A DNA stretch of 64,000 nt from Paracoccaceae bacterium. Lineage in GTDB: Bacteria > Pseudomonadota > Alphaproteobacteria > Rhodobacterales > Rhodobacteraceae. The notes under the pieces were generated by a model. It worked only from the letters and a program-made list of their open reading frames with translations. It was not told where the DNA came from and searched no databases. The DNA is taken from positions 1-64,000 of the forward strand of contig JANSXS010000015.1 of assembly GCA_024742835.1 (NCBI GenBank), in the 5' to 3' direction. The position numbers were made by a program, and so were the translations under genes. This document shows positions 38,672-49,713 of this stretch, piece after piece. The first letter of the stretch is position 1, and each line of letters begins with the position of its first letter.

Positions 38672-40171
38672 ATGACAAAATTCTCTGATCTGAAACTGAA
38701 TCCCAAAGTAATGAAGGCCATCGAAGAGGCCGGTTACGAAACGCCCACCCCCATTCAGGCGGGTGCGATCCCCCCCGCACTGGAAGGCCGCGACGTGTTG
38801 GGCATCGCCCAGACCGGCACCGGCAAGACCGCGTCTTTCACGCTGCCGATGCTGTCGCTCTTGGCACGAGGCCGCGCGCGCGCGCGGATGCCGCGGTCGC
38901 TGGTGTTGTGCCCGACGCGGGAACTGGCCGCGCAGGTGGCCGAAAACTTTGACACATATTCAAAGCATCTCAAGCTGACCAAGGCCCTGTTGATCGGTGG
39001 CGTGTCCTTCGGCGAGCAAGACAAGCTGATCGACAAGGGTGTCGATGTGCTGATCGCCACGCCGGGCCGCTTGCTGGACCATTTCGAGCGCGGCAAGCTG
39101 TTGCTGACCGGCGTTCAGATCATGGTGGTGGACGAAGCCGACCGGATGCTTGACATGGGGTTCATCCCGGATATCGAGCGGATCTTCTCGCTCACGCCCT
39201 TTACCCGGCAAACGCTGTTCTTTTCCGCCACCATGGCCCCCGAGATCGAGCGGATCACCAACACCTTTCTCCAGAACCCCGAGCGGATCGAGGTGGCCCG
39301 TCAGGCCAGCGCATCCGAGACGATCGAACAGGGCGTGGTCACGTTCAAACCGTCGCGCCGCGATCGAAGCGACAGCGAAAAGCGCAAGCTGCTGCGCGCC
39401 ATGATCGACGGCGAAGGCGACAAATGCACCAACGCGATCATCTTTTGCAACCGCAAGACGGATGTGGATACCGTTTCGAAAAGCCTCAAGAAATACGGGT
39501 ATGACGCGGCCCCGATCCACGGTGATCTGGACCAGTCGCAGCGCACACGCACGCTGGACGGGTTCCGCAAGGGCGACCTGCGGTTTCTCGTTGCGTCAGA
39601 CGTGGCCGCGCGCGGGCTGGATGTGCCTGCGGTCAGCCATGTGTTCAACTACGACGTGCCCGGCCATCCCGAGGATTACGTCCACCGCATCGGGCGCACC
39701 GGGCGCGCCGGGCGGGACGGCAAGGCGATCACGCTTTGCGGTCCACGCGATGACAAGCAATTCGACGCAGTGGAAAAGCTGCTGCAAAAGGCCATCCCGC
39801 GCCTTGAAAACCCGCTTGGCAACAGCGCGCCGGACGCGCCAGAGGATGACGCCAGCGATGCAGCGCCAAAAAAGACCCGCAGTTCGCGTAGCCGACGCAG
39901 CAAGCCCGCCGACGCACCCAAGGCTGAAACGGCACCTGTCGCGGCGGAACCGGCCGCCGCTGCCACGCCTGCACCTGCGCCAGCACCGGAACCCGAGCAG
40001 GCCGCAGACAAGCGCCCGGCCGCGAACACCAATACCTCGCGCGGATCGTCGCGCCGTGGCGGTGGTGGGTCCGGTCGTGACCAACGGGATAATGGCAAAA
40101 GCCCGGTCGGCATGGGCGATCACCTGCCCAGCTTTATCGCGCTCAGCTTCGAAGAGCGCATGGTCTCCTGA
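38672..40171 (+). CDS. DEAD-box RNA helicase (RhlE-like)
   Basis: The 499-residue protein unwinds RNA duplexes. Motifs are AQTGTGKT (Walker A), PTRELAAQV, the VDEADRMLDMGF (DEAD), SAT, ARGLDVP and HRIGRTGRAGR. A helicase core of about 380 residues is followed by a low-complexity basic tail (about 390-490, rich in Ala, Pro, Arg and Ser) that may bind RNA. The length and tail fit the RhlE group rather than CsdA. The terminator at 40318 ends its transcript. Confidence 0.95.
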   Translation: MTKFSDLKLNPKVMKAIEEAGYETPTPIQAGAIPPALEGRDVLGIAQTGTGKTASFTLPMLSLLARGRARARMPRSLVLCPTRELAAQVAENFDTYSKHLKLTKALLIGGVSFGEQDKLIDKGVDVLIATPGRLLDHFERGKLLLTGVQIMVVDEADRMLDMGFIPDIERIFSLTPFTRQTLFFSATMAPEIERITNTFLQNPERIEVARQASASETIEQGVVTFKPSRRDRSDSEKRKLLRAMIDGEGDKCTNAIIFCNRKTDVDTVSKSLKKYGYDAAPIHGDLDQSQRTRTLDGFRKGDLRFLVASDVAARGLDVPAVSHVFNYDVPGHPEDYVHRIGRTGRAGRDGKAITLCGPRDDKQFDAVEKLLQKAIPRLENPLGNSAPDAPEDDASDAAPKKTRSSRSRRSKPADAPKAETAPVAAEPAAAATPAPAPAPEPEQAADKRPAANTNTSRGSSRRGGGGSGRDQRDNGKSPVGMGDHLPSFIALSFEERMVS

Positions 40172-40180
40172 GCGCGACAC

Positions 40181-40296
40181 TAAAGCGTTTCGCCTTTAAC
40201 CCGAGACATCGGCTAAAAGCGGAACGCGGACAGCGATTGAGCGGAGCACTGCGTTTCGAGAAATCTGTGATTCAAGTTTTTTCGCGAAACGCTTTA
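40181..40296 (+). repeat. Interspersed palindromic repeat, family 1, copy E (116 bp)
   Basis: It starts taaagcgtttcgcctttaac, 10 bases after the helicase stop, and ends cgcgaaacgcttta. The layout and the middle tract agree with copies A, B and D. Confidence 0.88.
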
Positions 40297-40317
40297 GCAC
40301 CGCAACAAAAGCAAAAA

Positions 40318-40339
40318 GGGGCCAAACGGCCCCTTTTTT
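40318..40339. terminator. Bidirectional intrinsic terminator
   Basis: A 6-base GC stem (ggggcc and ggcccc, loop aaac) is flanked by aaaaa on the left and tttttt on the right. It lies between the converging helicase and rnj genes. Confidence 0.9.
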
Positions 40340-40365
40340 CATGCGTGACCTTGGGCCGGACGATT

Positions 40366-42033
40366 TCAGCTCAGACGGCTGATGATCACCGTAACCTCGG
40401 GTTTCTTGCCGATCTCGCCTTGGGCGGAATTGCGCACAACCTTTCGCAAACCGTCTTCCAGCACATCGTCATCGCTCAGCGTCTTGCCCTTGGCCCGGCC
40501 AAGGAACTGGCTCAGATCCGCTTCCAGCACGTCAACCAGCGGGGCGCGACTTGATCCTTCCTCGGTCAGGCCCTTGATCTCGCACCACGGATCGCCAAGC
40601 GGTTCGTCCTCCTCGTCAAGAATGACGTTGACCGTCACATGCCCGTTCAGCGCCATGCGGATGCGGTCGCGCACGATCCCGTCCATCGCGCCGATCTTGC
40701 GGCCACCATCAAGATAAACGCGACCGGTTTCCACGTGATCCACGACCTGCGGGCGATTGCCGCCAAGCTCCAGCATCGTGCCGTTCGTGGCAAGAACACC
40801 CTGCATCCCATTAGCCTTGCAGACTTTCACATGCTCACGCAGGTGGCGGTGTTCGCCATGCATCGGGATGATGACCTGCGGGCGCAGGGTCTTGTGCAGA
40901 TGTTCCAGATCGGGGCGGTTGGCATGGCCGGACACGTGATAGCGCCCGTCGGAATCGTCCACCACATCCACGCCCATCTCGCTGAACAGGTTCATGATGC
41001 GAATCACGCCCCGTTCGTTGCCCGGAATGGTTTTGGAGGAAAAGAGGAACATGTCCCCCTCTTTCAGCTCGATCCCGTTATACTTGCCCTGTGCCAATTG
41101 CGCGCTGGCCGCCCGCCGTTCGCCCTGACTGCCGGTCACGATCAGCATAACGTTGTCCCGCGGGATATCGCGCGCCTCTTCGGGGCTGATGGTGCGCGGG
41201 AAACCGGTCAACACGCCGGTATCCTCTGCCGCGTCGATCATCCGGCGCATCGCCCGGCCCAAAAGACAGACCGAGCGCCCGGCCTTCTGCCCCGCCTCGG
41301 CCAATGTCTTGACGCGCGCCACGTTGCTGGCAAAGGTCGTGGCGACCACCATGCCCTTGGCGCTGCTGATCAACTTTTCGATTTCGGCCCCCAGACCGCT
41401 TTCGGACCGACCGGCATGTGTGTTGAAAACATTCGTCGAATCGCACACCAGCGCCTGTACGCCCGGCTCTGCGATGCTTTGCCAAAGCGCCTCGTCCCAA
41501 GGTTCGCCCACGATCGGGTCGGTGTCCATCTTGAAATCGCCCGAATGCACCAGCCGCCCCTTGGGCGTGTCGATGACCAGACCCGAACTTTCGGGAATCG
41601 AATGCGAGATCGGCACGAAACCCACCTTGAACGGACCGGCCTCGACCGTTTCGGGCCATGCAGACACGGTCGTGACGGCCGTTTCCGGGTGACCATGCTC
41701 TTCCATCTTGCGCCGCGCGATATTGGCGGTAAAGGCGCGCGCATAGACCGGCGCACCCAGTTTTTCATAAAAATGGGCGACCGCGCCGACATGGTCTTCG
41801 TGCGCATGGGTGATGAAAATCGCCTCAAGCTGTGAAGACCGCGCCGCAAGCCAGCCGATATCCGGAAAAATCAGGTCAACGCCGGGCGACGTGTCCATAT
41901 CCGGAAAGGTCACGCCCAGATCCACTAGGATCAGCCGCTCTTTTCCTTTCGGCCCATAGCCGTAAACATAGGCATTCATGCCCACCTCGCCCGCCCCGCC
42001 AAGGGGCAGGTAAATCAGTCTTTCACCGCTCAT
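40366..42033 (-). CDS. rnj: Ribonuclease J
   Basis: RNase J is a metallo-beta-lactamase-fold nuclease with endo- and 5'-exonuclease activity in mRNA decay and rRNA maturation. The 555-residue protein has the metal motif ITHAHEDHVGA, SHSIPESSGL, the beta-CASP stretch and the late VSGHANRPDLEH and PMHGEHRHL motifs. It overlaps the coaX stop by 4 bases (ATGA). RNase J is the usual end of this nuo-birA-coaX-rnj series in alphaproteobacteria as far as I recall. The bidirectional terminator follows. Confidence 0.95.
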   Translation of the reverse strand: MSGERLIYLPLGGAGEVGMNAYVYGYGPKGKERLILVDLGVTFPDMDTSPGVDLIFPDIGWLAARSSQLEAIFITHAHEDHVGAVAHFYEKLGAPVYARAFTANIARRKMEEHGHPETAVTTVSAWPETVEAGPFKVGFVPISHSIPESSGLVIDTPKGRLVHSGDFKMDTDPIVGEPWDEALWQSIAEPGVQALVCDSTNVFNTHAGRSESGLGAEIEKLISSAKGMVVATTFASNVARVKTLAEAGQKAGRSVCLLGRAMRRMIDAAEDTGVLTGFPRTISPEEARDIPRDNVMLIVTGSQGERRAASAQLAQGKYNGIELKEGDMFLFSSKTIPGNERGVIRIMNLFSEMGVDVVDDSDGRYHVSGHANRPDLEHLHKTLRPQVIIPMHGEHRHLREHVKVCKANGMQGVLATNGTMLELGGNRPQVVDHVETGRVYLDGGRKIGAMDGIVRDRIRMALNGHVTVNVILDEEDEPLGDPWCEIKGLTEEGSSRAPLVDVLEADLSQFLGRAKGKTLSDDDVLEDGLRKVVRNSAQGEIGKKPEVTVIISRLS

Positions 42034-42809
42034 ATCGCGTGTACTTTCTTGTTATGTGCATGAATCACCGTCAGCCCATGCATCGTCAGATCATCCTCGA
42101 TCACGTCAAACAGCAGGTCGCCCTGCGCGAAAAGCGGGGCAAGCCCGCCGGTGCCGATGATCTTCATCGGCGCTTCATATTCTGCGCGGATCTGCTCACA
42201 GATCCCGTTCACCAAGCCGACATAGCCCCAGAACACGCCCGATTGCATACAGGCGACCGTGTTCGTACCGATCACCTTCTGCGGCTTGGTCACATCCACA
42301 TGCGGCAGCGCGGCGGCGGCCATGTGCAGCGCCTCCAGCGACAGGTTCACACCCGGCGCGATCACGCCCCCCACATAGGCGCCATCACGCGCCACCACGT
42401 CGAACGTTGTGGCGGTGCCGAAATCCACAACGATCAGGTCGCCCCCGTGCAGGTCATAGGCACCAGCCGTGTTCACCAACCTGTCCGGCCCGACCTGGGT
42501 TCCCTCGTCAACGCGCGGCTGCACCGGCAGCGCGCATTCCGGCTTGCCCACAACCACGGGACGACAGCCGAAAAACCGGTCGGCAAAGACGCGCAGGTTG
42601 AACACCACCCGCGGCACCGTCGACGATATGATGACATCGGTGATATCCGTGTCGATCCCGTAATGTTTCACCAATGTGGAAAACCAGGTGAAATAGGCAT
42701 CCGCCGTGCGCGCGTGATGGGTCGATGTGCGCAAGGTACACAGGAATTCTGTGCCGTCCCAGATCGAGAAGACAGTATTCGTGTTACCACAGTCAATCGC
42801 CAGAAGCAT
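42030..42809 (-). CDS. coaX: Type III pantothenate kinase
   Basis: CoaX phosphorylates pantothenate in the first step of coenzyme A synthesis and does not use the CoaA fold. The ATG at 42809 follows AAGG and gives 259 residues. Motifs are LAIDCGNTNTVFSIWDG (phosphate binding), VGPDRLVNTAGA, IVVDFGTATTFD and GGVIAPGVNLSLEAL. It sits 12 bases after the birA stop. Biotin ligase and CoA synthesis next to complex I reflects the standard gene order in this group. Confidence 0.95.
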   Translation of the reverse strand: MLLAIDCGNTNTVFSIWDGTEFLCTLRTSTHHARTADAYFTWFSTLVKHYGIDTDITDVIISSTVPRVVFNLRVFADRFFGCRPVVVGKPECALPVQPRVDEGTQVGPDRLVNTAGAYDLHGGDLIVVDFGTATTFDVVARDGAYVGGVIAPGVNLSLEALHMAAAALPHVDVTKPQKVIGTNTVACMQSGVFWGYVGLVNGICEQIRAEYEAPMKIIGTGGLAPLFAQGDLLFDVIEDDLTMHGLTVIHAHNKKVHAI

Positions 42810-42821
42810 CGCATCCAACCT

Positions 42822-43586
42822 TCAGAAAAACACCTCGGCCGCCGGTATGGCCTGCCGAGATTCGGGGGTTACTAGTACAAGGTTGCCTGCCTCGTCCACC
42901 GTCTCGAACGTACCGGTTATCTCCTCCCGCGCGGTGCGCGCGGTGATGACCTGCCCCAGATGGCTGGCATGGCGCAACCAAAGGCGGCGGATCGGATCAA
43001 AGCCGAAATCGCGAAACGTCTTTTCCTGCGCCGCGAAACATACGGCCAGCCGGTACAGCAGATCTTCGGCGTCAAGCGCCTGCGCCCCCTGCCCTTTCAG
43101 GCTGACCGGGGGCAGCGCGCGCGGCTCGACAGCGGCGATGTCGGGCGCCGCGACAAGGTTGACGCCGATGCCGATTGCCAGCCAGTTCAGCCGCGTCCCG
43201 TAGCCCGAGCTTTCCAGAAGGATGCCGGCCACCTTGCCGCCATCCAGCAGCACATCGTTGGGCCATTTCAACGATAGCCGCTCTGCCGCGATGCAGGTGG
43301 ACAGCGCCTGATACACCGCAACGGCACTGGAAAAGCTGCGCAGCGCCGCCCTGCCCGGCGGATCATCGGGGCGCAAAAGCAGCGTGGCGGCAAAATTGCC
43401 TGCCGGGCTTTGCCATGGCCGCCCGCGCCGCCCATGGGCCGCTGTCTGGTGGCGCGCCATGATCCATGTCGGGCCAGTCAGATGCGGCGCGCGGCGCGCG
43501 GCCTCGCGCATGGTGCTGTCGATCTCGTCAAGGATGACCCGGCCATAGCTATCGGGCCAGGCTGGTGTGGCGCCGGTGGGGTCCAC
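42822..43586 (-). CDS. birA: Biotin-[acetyl-CoA-carboxylase] ligase
   Basis: BirA attaches biotin to the carboxyl carrier protein. The catalytic core has DEIDSTM, the biotinyl-AMP loop GRRGRPWQSPAGNF and KWPNDVLLDGGKVAGILLE. The start is uncertain: a GTG at 43586 is used here; TTG at 43607 or 43646 would extend the protein into the nuoN 3' end. There is no N-terminal winged-helix domain, so this BirA cannot act as a repressor. The gene overlaps or nearly overlaps the nuoN end, which fits operon transcription. Confidence 0.88.
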   Translation of the reverse strand: MDPTGATPAWPDSYGRVILDEIDSTMREAARRAPHLTGPTWIMARHQTAAHGRRGRPWQSPAGNFAATLLLRPDDPPGRAALRSFSSAVAVYQALSTCIAAERLSLKWPNDVLLDGGKVAGILLESSGYGTRLNWLAIGIGVNLVAAPDIAAVEPRALPPVSLKGQGAQALDAEDLLYRLAVCFAAQEKTFRDFGFDPIRRLWLRHASHLGQVITARTAREEITGTFETVDEAGNLVLVTPESRQAIPAAEVFF

Positions 43587-43596
43587 CGGCGGTGGC

Positions 43597-45030
43597 TCAG
43601 TTGACAAGGGTGGCCGCCGCCGCCTGTGCCATCGTCTCGACGCCAAACATGTTGATGATCCCCAACAGCATGATTGCCGCCGACGCCATCAGGAAGCCCC
43701 ATTGCACCGGCGAACGCCCGGTTTCCAGCGGCTCGCGCTCTTCTCCGAAATACATGTAGAACACGATCCGAAGGTAATAGAACGCCCCGATCACGGATGC
43801 GATCACACCCGCCACCGCAAGCCATGCCAGCCCACCCTCATAGGCGGCGCGCAGCACGTAAAGCTTGCCGAAGAAACCCAGCAGAGGCGGCACGCCTGCA
43901 AGGCTGAACATCAGGATCAGCATGGCAAGCGCCCGCCCCGGATGGGCACGTGAATACATGTTCAGACTTGCAATATCCGTCACGGGTCGGTTGTCCCGCT
44001 CCATCGACAGGATAAAGGCAAAGGTACCGATATTCATCGTCACGTAGATTGCCATGTAGATCAGCATCGCTTGCACACCGAACACCGTACCGGATGCCAG
44101 CCCCATCAGCGCATAGCCCATATGCGCGATAGACGAATAGGCCATCAGCCGTTTGATATCGGTCTGCCCGATCGCGGCGATTGCGCCAAGGAACATTGAC
44201 AGAAGCGACAGCACCGCGATCACCTGCTGCCAATCCGCCACGACACCGCCGAACGCATCATGCACGACACGCGCGAACAGACCCATCGCGGCCACCTTTG
44301 GCGCGGTGGCGAAAAAGGCGGTGATCGGTGTGGGTGCCCCCTCGTAGACATCAGGGGTCCACATGTGGAACGGCACGGCGGACACCTTGAACGCCAGGCC
44401 CGCCAGCACGAAAACCAGACCGATCAAAAGGCCGATGGGCGCGCGACCGTCCGCCGCTTCGATGATTCCGGAAAACAGCGTGGTGCCCGCATAGCCATAG
44501 GTCAGCGACGCGCCGTAGAGCAGCAAGCCCGAGCTTAGCGCGCCAAGAACAAAATATTTCAGCCCCGCCTCGGTCGATTTCGCACTGTCGCGCCGCAGCG
44601 ACGCCACCACGTAAAGCGCCAGCGATTGCAGTTCCAACCCCATATAGAGCGCCATCAGGTCGCCCGCGCTGACCATCATCATCATGCCCACGGCGGCAAG
44701 TGCGATCAGCAGCGGATATTCGAACCGGAGCAGGTCACGCCGGGCCATGTATTCCTGACCCAGGACCAGCACCGCCGCCGCCGATAGCAGGATCGTTACC
44801 TTGGCAAAACGGGCGAAGCCGTCATCGTTGAACATTCCGTCGAAGGCGGTGCGCGTGCTGTCACCCGTTGTCCCGATCCAGATGGCCAGCACCGTCATCA
44901 ACGCGGCGGTCAGCCAGATCAGCATCCCCGCCATGCGGTCCTTGCCGGTATAGGCCGCACCCAGAAGAGCCACGATCGCGTAGACCGAAAGCACGATCTC
45001 GGGCAGGATTACATTCAGGTCAGCCTGCAT
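43597..45030 (-). CDS. nuoN: NADH-quinone oxidoreductase subunit N
   Basis: NuoN is an antiporter-like, proton-pumping membrane subunit of complex I, related to Mrp MnhD. The 477-residue protein has about 14 membrane helices. The [11 protein letters not shown] segment and the discontinuous helix around [17 protein letters not shown] are typical. It begins 12 bases after the nuoM stop and is the last nuo gene. Confidence 0.97.
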   Translation of the reverse strand: MQADLNVILPEIVLSVYAIVALLGAAYTGKDRMAGMLIWLTAALMTVLAIWIGTTGDSTRTAFDGMFNDDGFARFAKVTILLSAAAVLVLGQEYMARRDLLRFEYPLLIALAAVGMMMMVSAGDLMALYMGLELQSLALYVVASLRRDSAKSTEAGLKYFVLGALSSGLLLYGASLTYGYAGTTLFSGIIEAADGRAPIGLLIGLVFVLAGLAFKVSAVPFHMWTPDVYEGAPTPITAFFATAPKVAAMGLFARVVHDAFGGVVADWQQVIAVLSLLSMFLGAIAAIGQTDIKRLMAYSSIAHMGYALMGLASGTVFGVQAMLIYMAIYVTMNIGTFAFILSMERDNRPVTDIASLNMYSRAHPGRALAMLILMFSLAGVPPLLGFFGKLYVLRAAYEGGLAWLAVAGVIASVIGAFYYLRIVFYMYFGEEREPLETGRSPVQWGFLMASAAIMLLGIINMFGVETMAQAAAATLVN

Positions 45031-45042
45031 GATGGGTCTCCG

Positions 45043-46590
45043 TCACTGCGATGCCGCGGCGAATCTGGACGAGGTTTCCGCCTCGGCCAGTGCCGTGTCA
45101 TAGTTTGAAATCAGCGCCTCGACCGAGGGGCCGATGATATCTGTCACAAGGCTGGGATAGACCCCCAGAAGCAGGGTCATCACCACGAAGGGCGCAAAGA
45201 TCGCCTTTTCTCGGCGGGTCATGTCGGTGATCGACTTCAGGCTTTCCTTGATCAGGTCGCCCAGAACCACCCGGCGATACAGCCAGAGCGCATAGGCCGC
45301 CGAAAGGATGACACCCGTGGTCGCCACCGCCGCCACCCATGTATTGACTTGAAAGGCCCCCAACAGCGTCAGGAATTCACCGACAAAGCCAGAGGTACCC
45401 GGCAGGCCCACATTCGCCATGGTGAACAGCATGAAGATCAGCGCATAGGCCGGCATCCGGATCACGAGCCCGCCATAGGCCTCGATCTCTCGGGTGTGCA
45501 TCCGGTCATAGATCACGCCGACGCACAGGAAGAGCGCGCCAGAGATGAAGCCGTGGCTGATCATCTGAAAGATCGCGCCGTCGATCCCCTGCTGGTTGGC
45601 CGCGAAAATACCCATTGTCACGAACCCCATATGGGCGACAGACGAATAGGCGATCAGCTTTTTCATATCGGTCTGCACCAGCGCCACCAACGAGGTGTAG
45701 ACGATGGCGATGGCCGACATCCACAGCACCAGGGGCGTCAGTACATCCGCACCCACCGGGAACATCGGGAGGCTGAACCGCAGAAACCCGTACCCGCCCA
45801 TTTTCAGCAGGATCGCGGCCAGCACCACAGAGCCTGCCGTCGGGGCCTGCACATGGGCATCGGGCAGCCATGTATGCACGGGCCACATCGGCATCTTGAC
45901 CGCGAAACTTGCAAAGAAGGCCAGGAACAGCAGCGTCTGCATACCCCCCACGATCTGGACCCCGAGGACCGAGAATGTCTCGAACGCGAATTCATGCTTC
46001 ATCAGCGTGGGAATATCGGTCGTGCCCGCCTCCGCGAACATGGCGACCATCGCCACCAGCATCAGAACCGAGCCGAGGAACGTGTAAAGGAAGAACTTGA
46101 ACGACGCATAGATCCGCGCCTTGCCGCCCCAGATGCCGATGATCAGGAACATCGGGATCAGACCGGCCTCGAAGAAGAGGTAGAAAAGCACCAGGTCCAG
46201 CGCCACGAACACGCCGATCATGAGCGTTTCAAGGATCAGGAACGCGATCATGTATTCCTTGACCCGGTTGGTCACGCCCCAGGATGCGGCGATGGTCAGC
46301 GGCATGATGAATGTGGTCAGCAGCACGAACAGCACGCTGATCCCGTCAACGCCGACCTTGTATTTCAGCCCCAGCAACCAGTCGCGCTCTTCCACGAACT
46401 GAAAGCCGGTATCAGCGGGATCGAACTGGAACAGAATGAACAGCGACACGAAAAAGGTCAGCGAGGTCGCGATCAACGCCACCCATTTGGCATTGCGCTG
46501 TGCGGTCTCGTCCTCTCCGCGCAGGAAGATAGCCAGGATCGCCGCCGCGATGGCCGGGATGAACGTGGTGATGGACAGCAGGTTATCCAT
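45043..46590 (-). CDS. nuoM: NADH-quinone oxidoreductase subunit M
   Basis: NuoM is the second antiporter-like subunit. The ATG at 46590 follows GGAGGGG and overlaps the nuoL stop by one base (TAATG). The 515-residue protein has 14 helices, the [14 protein letters not shown] helix and [18 protein letters not shown], a strongly conserved stretch. The lysine and glutamate residues of the proton path (for example in [17 protein letters not shown]) are visible. Confidence 0.97.
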   Translation of the reverse strand: MDNLLSITTFIPAIAAAILAIFLRGEDETAQRNAKWVALIATSLTFFVSLFILFQFDPADTGFQFVEERDWLLGLKYKVGVDGISVLFVLLTTFIMPLTIAASWGVTNRVKEYMIAFLILETLMIGVFVALDLVLFYLFFEAGLIPMFLIIGIWGGKARIYASFKFFLYTFLGSVLMLVAMVAMFAEAGTTDIPTLMKHEFAFETFSVLGVQIVGGMQTLLFLAFFASFAVKMPMWPVHTWLPDAHVQAPTAGSVVLAAILLKMGGYGFLRFSLPMFPVGADVLTPLVLWMSAIAIVYTSLVALVQTDMKKLIAYSSVAHMGFVTMGIFAANQQGIDGAIFQMISHGFISGALFLCVGVIYDRMHTREIEAYGGLVIRMPAYALIFMLFTMANVGLPGTSGFVGEFLTLLGAFQVNTWVAAVATTGVILSAAYALWLYRRVVLGDLIKESLKSITDMTRREKAIFAPFVVMTLLLGVYPSLVTDIIGPSVEALISNYDTALAEAETSSRFAAASQ

Positions 46591-48662
46591 TATTCGGCCC
46601 CTCCGATGAAGGTCATCCACGTTACCAGCACCACGATGCCGATCACCATGGCGAAGGCATAGGTGAAGATATAGCCGGATTGCGCCCGCCCCGCGAGCCG
46701 GGTGAAGAAGGGAATGATCCCCATCGCCACCCCGTTTATAGAGCCGTCGATCACGTCCCCGTCGCCCTTTTTCCAAAGCAGATTGCCAAGCGATCTGGCG
46801 GGTTTCACGATCAGGAAGTCGAAAATCTCGTCGAAATACCACTTGTTGAGCAGGAACAGATACAGCGGGCGCTGGTTCTCTGCCAGCCGTTTGGGCAGCT
46901 CGGGGTTTACGATGTAGAACCACACCGCCATCAGCAGGCCGATCACCATGGCGATGAACGGCGACAGCTTGACCCATGTGGGCACGTAATGCGCCTCGTG
47001 CAGGATGGTGTTTTCGGGCCTCATGTAGATGGCCGCCTCGCCCGGTGCGCTGTCCATGACATAGGCCAGTTCAGAGGCTTTGGGGCTGCGATCGGCGACC
47101 GTTTCGACCAAGTCCTGCGAGGGCGCGGTATATTCGCCGCCAAAGAACTTGACCACCTCGTTGGTCTTGCCGAAGAAGCTGCCGTACCAGATCGCCCCGG
47201 CAAAGACCGCGCCAAGCGCCAGAACGCCAAGCGGCACCAGCATGACCGTCGGGCTTTCATGGGCATGTTCATGCGTATGCTTGTCGCCCCGCGCCTCCCC
47301 AAAGAAGGTAAGGAACATAAGCCGCCAGCTATAGAAGCTGGTGAACAGCGCCGCGATCACAAGCGCCCAGAACGGAAAGCCGCCCGCCGTGCCCGCAAAG
47401 GCGCTTTCGATCACCGCATCCTTGGAGGCGAAACCGGCAAAGCCGATCCAGCCTGTGAGCGGGATACCCACCCCGGTGATGGCCAGCGTACCGATCAGCA
47501 TCGCCCAGAACGTATAGGGCATCTTTTTGCGCAGCCCGCCGTAGTTGCGCATGTCCTGCTCGTGATGCATCCCGTGGATGACAGAACCGGCGCCCAGAAA
47601 CAGCATCGCCTTGAAGAACGCGTGTGTGAAAAGGTGGAACATCGCAACGCTGTACACGCCCACGCCCGCCGCCACGAACATGTAGCCAAGCTGCGAGCAG
47701 GTCGAATAGGCGATGACGCGCTTGATATCGGTCTGCACCAGGCCGACCGTGGCCGCGAAAAACGCGGTCATGGCACCAAGAACGGTGACAAAGGCCATCG
47801 CTTCTGGTGCGAATTCCATGATCGGCGACATGCGGCAGACAAGAAATACCCCCGCCGTCACCATCGTCGCGGCGTGGATCAGCGCGGATACCGGCGTCGG
47901 GCCTTCCATCGCGTCGGGCAACCATGTGTGCAGGAAAAGCTGCGCCGATTTGCCCATCGCACCGATGAACAGCAAGAAGGCAACAAGATTTGCCGCGTTC
48001 CACTCCGCCCACAGAAAGGTCAGCTGCGTTTCCGCCAGTTCCGGCGCTGCGGCAAAGATATCGTCGAACTTGATCGAGTCTGTCAAGAAGTACAGCGCGA
48101 AGATGCCAAGCGCGAAGCCGAAATCGCCTACGCGGTTGACCACGAACGCCTTGATCGCGGCGCCGTTGGCGCTTGGCTTGCGGTAATAGAAACCGATCAG
48201 CAGGTACGAGGCAAGGCCCACGCCCTCCCAGCCGAAGAACATCTGCGCAAGGTTGTCGGCCGTGACCAGCATCAGCATCGCGAAGGTAAAGAGCGACAGA
48301 TACGCGAAGAACCGGGGGCGATAGCTTTCGTTCTCGCGGAAATTCTCGTCATGGGCCATGTAGCCCATCGAATAAAGATGCACGAGCGCCGAAACGGTCG
48401 TGATCACGATGAGCATGATCGCGGTCAGCCGGTCCAGCCGGATAGACCATGCCGTGTCCAGCGTGCCCGACTGGATCCAGTCAAGGATATGAATGGATTG
48501 CGTCGTGCCGTCATGGCCAAGGAAAACGACCCAGCTTAGCAGCGCAGACAGGAACAACAGGCCCGTTGTGACCCATTGCGCGCCCGCGTCGCCGATGATG
48601 CGCCAGCCGAACCCCGCGATAAGCGCGCCCAGAAGCGGGGCGAAAAGGATGATCTGTTCCAT
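46590..48662 (-). CDS. nuoL: NADH-quinone oxidoreductase subunit L
   Basis: NuoL is the distal antiporter-like subunit and carries the long lateral helix. The 690-residue protein has [56 protein letters not shown] and [14 protein letters not shown]. The C-terminal helix and lateral arm are present (about 560-690). The gap to the nuoK stop is 4 bases. Confidence 0.97.
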   Translation of the reverse strand: MEQIILFAPLLGALIAGFGWRIIGDAGAQWVTTGLLFLSALLSWVVFLGHDGTTQSIHILDWIQSGTLDTAWSIRLDRLTAIMLIVITTVSALVHLYSMGYMAHDENFRENESYRPRFFAYLSLFTFAMLMLVTADNLAQMFFGWEGVGLASYLLIGFYYRKPSANGAAIKAFVVNRVGDFGFALGIFALYFLTDSIKFDDIFAAAPELAETQLTFLWAEWNAANLVAFLLFIGAMGKSAQLFLHTWLPDAMEGPTPVSALIHAATMVTAGVFLVCRMSPIMEFAPEAMAFVTVLGAMTAFFAATVGLVQTDIKRVIAYSTCSQLGYMFVAAGVGVYSVAMFHLFTHAFFKAMLFLGAGSVIHGMHHEQDMRNYGGLRKKMPYTFWAMLIGTLAITGVGIPLTGWIGFAGFASKDAVIESAFAGTAGGFPFWALVIAALFTSFYSWRLMFLTFFGEARGDKHTHEHAHESPTVMLVPLGVLALGAVFAGAIWYGSFFGKTNEVVKFFGGEYTAPSQDLVETVADRSPKASELAYVMDSAPGEAAIYMRPENTILHEAHYVPTWVKLSPFIAMVIGLLMAVWFYIVNPELPKRLAENQRPLYLFLLNKWYFDEIFDFLIVKPARSLGNLLWKKGDGDVIDGSINGVAMGIIPFFTRLAGRAQSGYIFTYAFAMVIGIVVLVTWMTFIGGAE

Positions 48663-48666
48663 ACCC

Positions 48667-48975
48667 TCAGCCCTTCATCACGTTGATGTCTTCCACCGCG
48701 ATCGTGCCACGGGTGCGGAAGAAGCAGACGAGGATGGCAAGGCCGATGGCGGCCTCGGCGGCGGCCACGGTCAGCACGAAGAGGGTAAAGACCTGCCCCA
48801 CCAGATCGCCAAGGAAGGACGAAAAGGCGACAAGGTTGATGTTGACCGACAACAGCATAAGTTCGATCGACATCAACAGGATGATGACGTTCTTGCGGTT
48901 GAGGAAAAGCCCGAAGATGCCGATGACGAACAACGCCGCCGCCACCGTGAGGTAATGTTCAAGTCCGATCATCAA
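48667..48975 (-). CDS. nuoK: NADH-quinone oxidoreductase subunit K
   Basis: NuoK has three membrane helices and two conserved glutamates; both lie in helices with [16 protein letters not shown] and [13 protein letters not shown]. The 102-residue length is standard. Upstream, a 129-base gap with two palindromes separates it from nuoJ. Confidence 0.97.
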   Translation of the reverse strand: MMIGLEHYLTVAAALFVIGIFGLFLNRKNVIILLMSIELMLLSVNINLVAFSSFLGDLVGQVFTLFVLTVAAAEAAIGLAILVCFFRTRGTIAVEDINVMKG

Positions 48976-49016
48976 TGTCCCTCCGGGTTACCCCGTTCGT
49001 TCTGTTATCTACGCAT

Positions 49017-49091
49017 CCCGGGCCTGACCCGGAATCTCGTGGTCTTTTGTCCCGGCCCCGCAGCCGGAAGGCCCCGGATCACGTCCGGGGC
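49017..49091. repeat. Palindromic pair between nuoJ and nuoK
   Basis: The first palindrome (cccgggcctgacccgg, 49017-49032) and the second (gccccgga at 49071-49078, loop tcacg, tccggggc at 49084-49091) look like the REP-type palindromes that are common in alphaproteobacteria. They fill most of the only long gap in the nuo operon. Confidence 0.65.
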
Positions 49092-49104
49092 GCGTCGTCC
49101 GTTG

Positions 49105-49713
49105 TTACAAACCCTGTCCGGGCCGCACGTCTTTCAGGTCCATCGCCTTGGCCGGGTCACGGTACATCTGCGCCAGCACATCCTGCCGTTTCACATCCGT
49201 CCGGTGCCGCAGAGTCAGCACGATGGCCCCGATCATCGCCACCAGCAGGATCAGCCCCGACATCTGGAAAATCAGGAAATACTTGTCATACAAAAGCATC
49301 CCCAACGCCTTGGTGTTGTCCATCTCGGTGGGGGTCACGGCGGCGCGGGCATTTTCCGCTCCGTCGGCCATGTGCCAATTGCCAAACGCCAGACCGAACT
49401 GCATCAGCAGGATGATCCCGATCAACAGCGCCAGCGGCATGTATTTCGCCATTTCCGCCTTCAGTTCCGCGAAATTCACGTCCAGCATCATGACGACGAA
49501 CAAGAACAGTACCGCGACCGCGCCCACATAGACGATGATCAGCAACATCGCCACGAATTCCGCGCCAAGCAGCACGAAAAGCCCCGCCGCGCTGATGAAG
49601 GACAGGATCAGCCACAGCACCGAATGCACCGGGTTGCGCGCGATCACCGTGAAAAGCCCACCTGTGAGCAGTGAGATCGCGAAAAGGTAAAAGGAGAAAA
49701 CGGCAACTGTCAT
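49105..49713 (-). CDS. nuoJ: NADH-quinone oxidoreductase subunit J
   Basis: NuoJ has five membrane helices. The 202-residue protein has [20 protein letters not shown], then [21 protein letters not shown] with the pi-bulge helix. Its start overlaps the stop of the carboxymuconolactone-decarboxylase-like gene by 4 bases. Confidence 0.96.
   Translation of the reverse strand: MTVAVFSFYLFAISLLTGGLFTVIARNPVHSVLWLILSFISAAGLFVLLGAEFVAMLLIIVYVGAVAVLFLFVVMMLDVNFAELKAEMAKYMPLALLIGIILLMQFGLAFGNWHMADGAENARAAVTPTEMDNTKALGMLLYDKYFLIFQMSGLILLVAMIGAIVLTLRHRTDVKRQDVLAQMYRDPAKAMDLKDVRPGQGL

Noticed and set aside
49011-49022. Possible BioR box (ttatctac) near nuoK
   Set aside because: It is not palindromic enough, is far from bioY and lies in a nuo gap where biotin control makes no sense.
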